Position numbers and translations under genes: made by a program. The notes beneath the pieces were generated by a model that was given only the letters and a program-made list of their open reading frames with translations, searched no databases and had not been told where the DNA came from. This document shows positions 60,744 to 64,000 of a stretch of 64,000 bases of DNA, piece after piece. Each line of letters begins with the position of its first letter. Position 1 is the first letter of the stretch. Source of the stretch: JAPLJU01 sp036725345 (GTDB lineage: Bacteria > Desulfobacterota > Syntrophia > Syntrophales > UBA2192); assembly GCA_036725345.1 (NCBI GenBank), contig DAIMEJ010000001.1:310001-374000 (forward strand), written 5' to 3'.

Positions 60744-61466
60744 TCAGCGCCATCCCCAGCGAAACCTTCGGCCGATGCCCGCAATCGGCCTCTTGCGCTG
60801 ACTGGGGCGGACAAAAATTTCCCTGGAAACGGATTCGTCGAAGGCAACCGTATTTTCATCCACTTTCAGAATGTAGGACGGTTTTTTCTGGATCAGTTCG
60901 ATGGGGCGACCGGTCATGACCCCGAGGGACGACAGATAGGACAGGCGCGCATGATCGGTCGTCCCGATATACGCGACCGTTCCCGTCTCTCCCGCCTCCA
61001 GCTCGGAGAGGGGAACCACGAGGGGACGAAGAGAGGTTTCCCCGGACACGCAGCATTCCCCGGGCGGGATGAGATTTCCGTGGGGACAGGTTCTCGGGTG
61101 ACCGAGAAGAATACAAATGGATTCGGCGGCATCGGTGTCGAGCATATGCTCGTACCGGCAGGCGCTTTTTTCGGCTTCCTCCATTTCGAGGTTTAAAACG
61201 TCGGAAAGAAGCCGTTCGGAAAGCCTCTGGTTCCTGATGAATCTCCGGGCCTCGGCGAAACCCGTTTCCGTCAGTCTGACCTCGTCGCCCTCCGCCTTGA
61301 TGTAGCCGTCCCGGATGAGCTCATCCAGACCTTCCCTGTGTTTCATCCTCCTCAGCGGGGCACTGGTGCCCGCCTGCGGAATTTCTTTCCTGTTCTCAAT
61401 CCGCATCCAGATCTCACTGAGGGCCTCCTCCTGTTCCTCCGTCAAGGGCGTTTTCCCGTTCTCCAT
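60744..61466 (-). CDS. DtxR-type metal regulator with a C-terminal FeoA-like domain
   Basis: 240 residues. The dimerisation/metal domain is clear: SACRYEHMLDTDAAESICIL has the Cys-x-x-Glu-His metal site, then GHPRTCPHGNLIPPG. A C-terminal SH3/FeoA-like domain (about 155-225, PLSELEAGETGTVAYIGTTD, LGVMTGRPIELIQKKPS) follows. The first 70 residues form a winged-helix-like region, but the usual recognition helix (the 'sxxtVs..l..L' pattern) is replaced by PLRRMKHREGLDELIRDGYI, so DNA binding may be altered. It lies just downstream of feoB, with no separate feoA, so it may serve both as iron sensor and as FeoA partner (inference). Confidence 0.85.
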   Translation of the reverse strand: MENGKTPLTEEQEEALSEIWMRIENRKEIPQAGTSAPLRRMKHREGLDELIRDGYIKAEGDEVRLTETGFAEARRFIRNQRLSERLLSDVLNLEMEEAEKSACRYEHMLDTDAAESICILLGHPRTCPHGNLIPPGECCVSGETSLRPLVVPLSELEAGETGTVAYIGTTDHARLSYLSSLGVMTGRPIELIQKKPSYILKVDENTVAFDESVSREIFVRPSQRKRPIAGIGRRFRWGWR

Positions 61467-61478
61467 GCCGCGGCTCCT

Positions 61479-63461
61479 TTAAAAATGAATGTTCAGGCGT
61501 CTTAAAAAGAAATTCAAAACCGTGCCGGCCATGATGGCGTAAGCAAAAACGAAACTGACCAGCAGGAAGGCCACTCGATACCCTCTCTCCTTGAAAATGA
61601 TGAAAACATTGGCGATGCAGGGGACAAACAGCGTCATGACGGACAGGCTGACGAAAGCCTGGAGGCCGTCCATGAGCCCCTGATCGAAAAGGTCGAAAAG
61701 ACCCGCGGCCCCGTAGTCCCGCCTCAGGAAACCGAGAATGAAGGCCTGTGACGACTTCTTCGGCAGGTCGAAAAGGCCGACGACCACGGGCGAAAAAAGA
61801 TCCATGAGGCGGTCGAGCACGCCCGTCACATCGGCGAAGAAAAGAACGGCCGTCCCCAGTAGAAAATATGGGATCGCTTCCCGGATGAACCACTTGGTGC
61901 GAAAGTAGGTCTTGCTCAGGACGTTATCCAGCCGGGGTATCCTGTACGGCGGCAGTTCCGTGATAAAGAAGGGCGTGTCGCCCGGAAGGACCTTCGCAGC
62001 GAGGTAGCCGACCACGAGCATCTGGAGCATGATAAAACAAAGAAAGAGAAAGATGGCGCCGCCCCCGATTTTGGAAGACATTCCAAGGATGACACCGAGC
62101 TGGGCGGAGCAGGGTATGCCCAGCGCGAGCAGCAGTGTGGCGATGATCCTTTCCCGGCGCGTTTCGAGGATACGCGTCACCAGCGTTGCCATCGTACCGC
62201 AGCCGAGCCCGAGAACGACGGGGATAACCGCCCTGCCGTTCAGGCCGACCCGTGTGAAGGCCTTGTTCAGCATGACGGCAAGCCTCGGCAGATACCCCGT
62301 ATCCTCCAGGAAGGAAAAGGCGACGAAGAATGCCGCGACGATGGGAAAAACGATGGCCAGCGCATAGGTGAGGCCCATCGTGATCTGACCGTATTCGCCG
62401 ATGAAAAAGTTCCTCACATGCGGCTCAGGGATGTGAGACAGGAGCTGTATCACGGGAGGCAGAATCAGTCCTCTGAACACGACGTCTTCAAAGAAATCCA
62501 CGATGTAACCCGCTGCGAGAACACCGACAAACTCATAGAGGCCGAAGAGGACGAGGCCCAGAACCAGGAAGCCCCAGAGAGGATGCGTCGAGACATCCTC
62601 CAGCGTCCGCAGGGATCGGGCGGCCAGGGCTTGCCCCTCACGTTTCGTCAGACTTTTCTTGACGATCCGTTCCACGTGAGCCGCCCGCTTTTCCATGATG
62701 ACCTGGGAAAGGGGTTCACCGAACTGCGCCTGGGCCCTGGACACAATGTCCCTGATTTTGCGCTTCACCCCTTCATCCCGGTCCTTCAAGAGGTCATCCG
62801 CGAGTCCGGGATCCCCCGAGAGGAGGATGAGGGCCAGAAACCGCCTCGAAGGGAAGGCGCGGGGGAGCGCGTCGACGATGAGCCCCGCCGCCTCCTCGAT
62901 ACGGGGCCCGTAGGTGACCCGTATGGAAGGCCTCGAGGGACGCCGGATCGCGTCCAGAAGGGCTTCTTTGCCCCTTTTTTCCGTCGCCACCGTCAGTACA
63001 ACGGGGATTCCGAGATTTTCCGCGAGGGATTTTGTGTCGATGACATAGCCGCTCTTTTCCGCTTCGTCGGCCATATTCAAATCGAGAACAAGCGGAAGCC
63101 CCGTCTCCGCCAGCGCCAGTGTGAGCATGAGGGTGCGTCTCAGGTTTTTCGCATCACCGACCTGCAGGATGGACTTTCTCTCATCGGACAGGATGGTACG
63201 GAGCGTGACGACCTCATCCTCGCTCCGCGGGACGATACCGCCGATACCCGGCGTATCGATCACGTAGCGATCCAGTTCCAAGGCTTTCCCGGACAATACC
63301 TCGACGGTCGTCCCGGGGTAATTGGAGACGACGACATAGCGCCCCGTGAGGATGGAAAAGATCACGCTCTTGCCGATGTTGGGCTGTCCGACAAGAATCA
63401 GCTTTTCGCTCTCTGGAGATTCTCTGCCGTCCGTCAATAAAGCGTTATTTTCCTGTGCCAT
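61479..63461 (-). CDS. feoB: Ferrous iron transporter FeoB
   Basis: 660 residues from the ATG at 63461. The N-terminal G domain has G1 VGQPNIGKSVIF, switch region YVVVSNYPGTTVEV, G3 VIDTPGIGG and G4 LNMADEAE. The C-terminal membrane part has the two Gate domains (AIVFPIVAAFFVAFSFLEDT, and GLGCGTMATLVTRILETRRE) with about eight helices. It imports Fe(II), the main iron form for an anaerobe. The gene is about 100 residues shorter than E. coli FeoB. It heads the operon with the DtxR-FeoA regulator 12 bases downstream. Confidence 0.95.
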   Translation of the reverse strand: MAQENNALLTDGRESPESEKLILVGQPNIGKSVIFSILTGRYVVVSNYPGTTVEVLSGKALELDRYVIDTPGIGGIVPRSEDEVVTLRTILSDERKSILQVGDAKNLRRTLMLTLALAETGLPLVLDLNMADEAEKSGYVIDTKSLAENLGIPVVLTVATEKRGKEALLDAIRRPSRPSIRVTYGPRIEEAAGLIVDALPRAFPSRRFLALILLSGDPGLADDLLKDRDEGVKRKIRDIVSRAQAQFGEPLSQVIMEKRAAHVERIVKKSLTKREGQALAARSLRTLEDVSTHPLWGFLVLGLVLFGLYEFVGVLAAGYIVDFFEDVVFRGLILPPVIQLLSHIPEPHVRNFFIGEYGQITMGLTYALAIVFPIVAAFFVAFSFLEDTGYLPRLAVMLNKAFTRVGLNGRAVIPVVLGLGCGTMATLVTRILETRRERIIATLLLALGIPCSAQLGVILGMSSKIGGGAIFLFLCFIMLQMLVVGYLAAKVLPGDTPFFITELPPYRIPRLDNVLSKTYFRTKWFIREAIPYFLLGTAVLFFADVTGVLDRLMDLFSPVVVGLFDLPKKSSQAFILGFLRRDYGAAGLFDLFDQGLMDGLQAFVSLSVMTLFVPCIANVFIIFKERGYRVAFLLVSFVFAYAIMAGTVLNFFLRRLNIHF

Positions 63462-63661
63462 ATTTTGTTCAGCTTCCCAAACCCGCACACTTCGCCGGTC
63501 ATCAGTGAGACATTTACACTGAAGAGACCATCAGAACATCGGGACAACGGGGGGTCAAGGGGGCCTTCTCATCCCCGGGGCATACGCGGCGGTTTCCCCG
63601 CACTCCATCTGATGACACGACCCGGCTCTCATCAGACGTCCGCCGCAGTTCCCGTCACCAC

Positions 63662-64000
63662 CTAACCCGGGAATAAGTCCTTCAGGAGCGTATCGACGGA
63701 GCGGCAGGTGTAACAGATCACTCGCCCTTCCCTGTCCAGCAAAACGAGCGTCGGCACACCCTTCACATCGAAAAGTTCCGCCACGTGCCCGTCAGTGTCC
63801 AGGGCGACCCGGTAGGGCAGCGCGTACTTGTCCGCGAAGGCGGCCACTTTACCGGCGGGTTCCTGGACAAAAATATTGATGATTACAAGGTCTTTTTTCC
63901 CGTAATTTGAATACAGACTCTTGATATGGGGCACCTCCTCGCGGCAGTACTTGCACCACGTCGTACTGAAAACAAGAAGAACGGGCTTATTCTTATGGTC
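63662..64000 (-). CDS. Thioredoxin-fold (TlpA/ResA-like) protein, 3' part
   Basis: 112 residues are in the window; the N-terminus lies beyond the right edge. The active site is WCKYC (TTWCKYCREEVPHI), and the fold continues with VIINIFVQEPAGKVAAFADKY and the cis-Pro strand GVPTLVLLDREGRVI. A further Cys near the C-terminus (CYTCRSVD) is unusual. It is a membrane-facing or periplasmic thiol oxidoreductase by family; the missing signal peptide prevents a definite location. The gap to feoB (63489-63661) has no gene. Confidence 0.82.
   Translation of the reverse strand, partial: DHKNKPVLLVFSTTWCKYCREEVPHIKSLYSNYGKKDLVIINIFVQEPAGKVAAFADKYALPYRVALDTDGHVAELFDVKGVPTLVLLDREGRVICYTCRSVDTLLKDLFPG

Noticed and set aside
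1..64000. CRISPR array, tRNA, rRNA or prophage
   Set aside because: No regularly spaced repeats, tRNA-like cloverleaf ends, rRNA segments or phage structural genes were seen in any intergenic region.

Overview
The window reads as a chromosomal segment of a high-GC, strictly or mostly anaerobic Deltaproteobacterium (Desulfobacterota), probably close to the Syntrophus/Syntrophales group. This is inferred from gene content, not from a marker tree: a full sigma-54/LPS-export operon, a PilS-PilR-PilA module, class III PHA synthase, several acyl-CoA enzymes with unusual fusions, a two-gene SufBC system, desulforedoxin-like and rubredoxin-like domains, and a FeoB/DtxR locus. No rRNA, tRNA, CRISPR array, prophage or insertion sequence was recognised.

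Layout. 1-8.7 kb (all minus): one long operon-like run xerD - TPR membrane protein - kdsA - kdsC - lptC - lptA - lptB - rpoN - hpf - ptsN (cut by the window edge), joining Kdo/LPS biogenesis to sigma-54. 8.9-12.8 kb (minus): pilS-pilR and a type IV pilin gene with an excellent -24/-12 promoter. 12.9-18.6 kb (plus): comEC, hisS, aspS. 18.6-20.8 kb: a promoter-leader-terminator stretch, then an HMGL/isopropylmalate-synthase-type carboligase fused to a Cache-like sensor domain. 20.8-23.6 kb (minus): adk and a UvrD-type helicase. 23.7-25.6 kb: a CoA-transferase fused to a GNAT domain.

25.6-30.9 kb is a PHA-storage neighbourhood: a cytidylate-kinase-like protein, a P-loop/DRTGG protein, a small helical protein, PhaE and PhaC. 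31-34.9 kb: a membrane-anchored transglutaminase-like protein with an ABC exporter. 35-38.7 kb: an acyl-CoA dehydrogenase with a C-terminal rubredoxin-like domain, DUF169, an FmdB-type zinc ribbon and a Nudix hydrolase. 38.7-44.9 kb (minus): UspA, a membrane Clp-fold protease, an HD protein, then a MarR - acyl-CoA dehydrogenase - MoxR ATPase - VWA operon. 45-46.9 kb: a ferritin-like protein, a desulforedoxin-like domain with a histone-H1-like lysine tail, a Cys-rich zinc protein and the C-terminal remnant of a dienelactone hydrolase. 47-51.9 kb: alanine dehydrogenase, an MFS transporter, an unrecognised protein and nicotinate phosphoribosyltransferase. 52-54.5 kb: SufB-SufC and a hemerythrin. 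54.7-58.1 kb: a visibly more AT-rich surface-polysaccharide trio (O-antigen ligase-like, APH-like kinase, zinc-ribbon methyltransferase). 58.5-64 kb: ferredoxin, an M29 aminopeptidase, a pyruvate-kinase-C-like protein, a DtxR-FeoA regulator, FeoB and a partial thioredoxin-fold protein.

The themes are envelope and pilus biogenesis under sigma-54, acyl-CoA and storage-polymer metabolism, and iron/redox handling in an anaerobe. The strongest candidates for undescribed biology are the carboligase-Cache fusion with its leader RNA, the desulforedoxin-H1 fusion, the atypical acyl-CoA dehydrogenase coupled to MoxR/VWA, and the accessory proteins around PhaEC. All functions are assigned by reading motifs; no database search was run.
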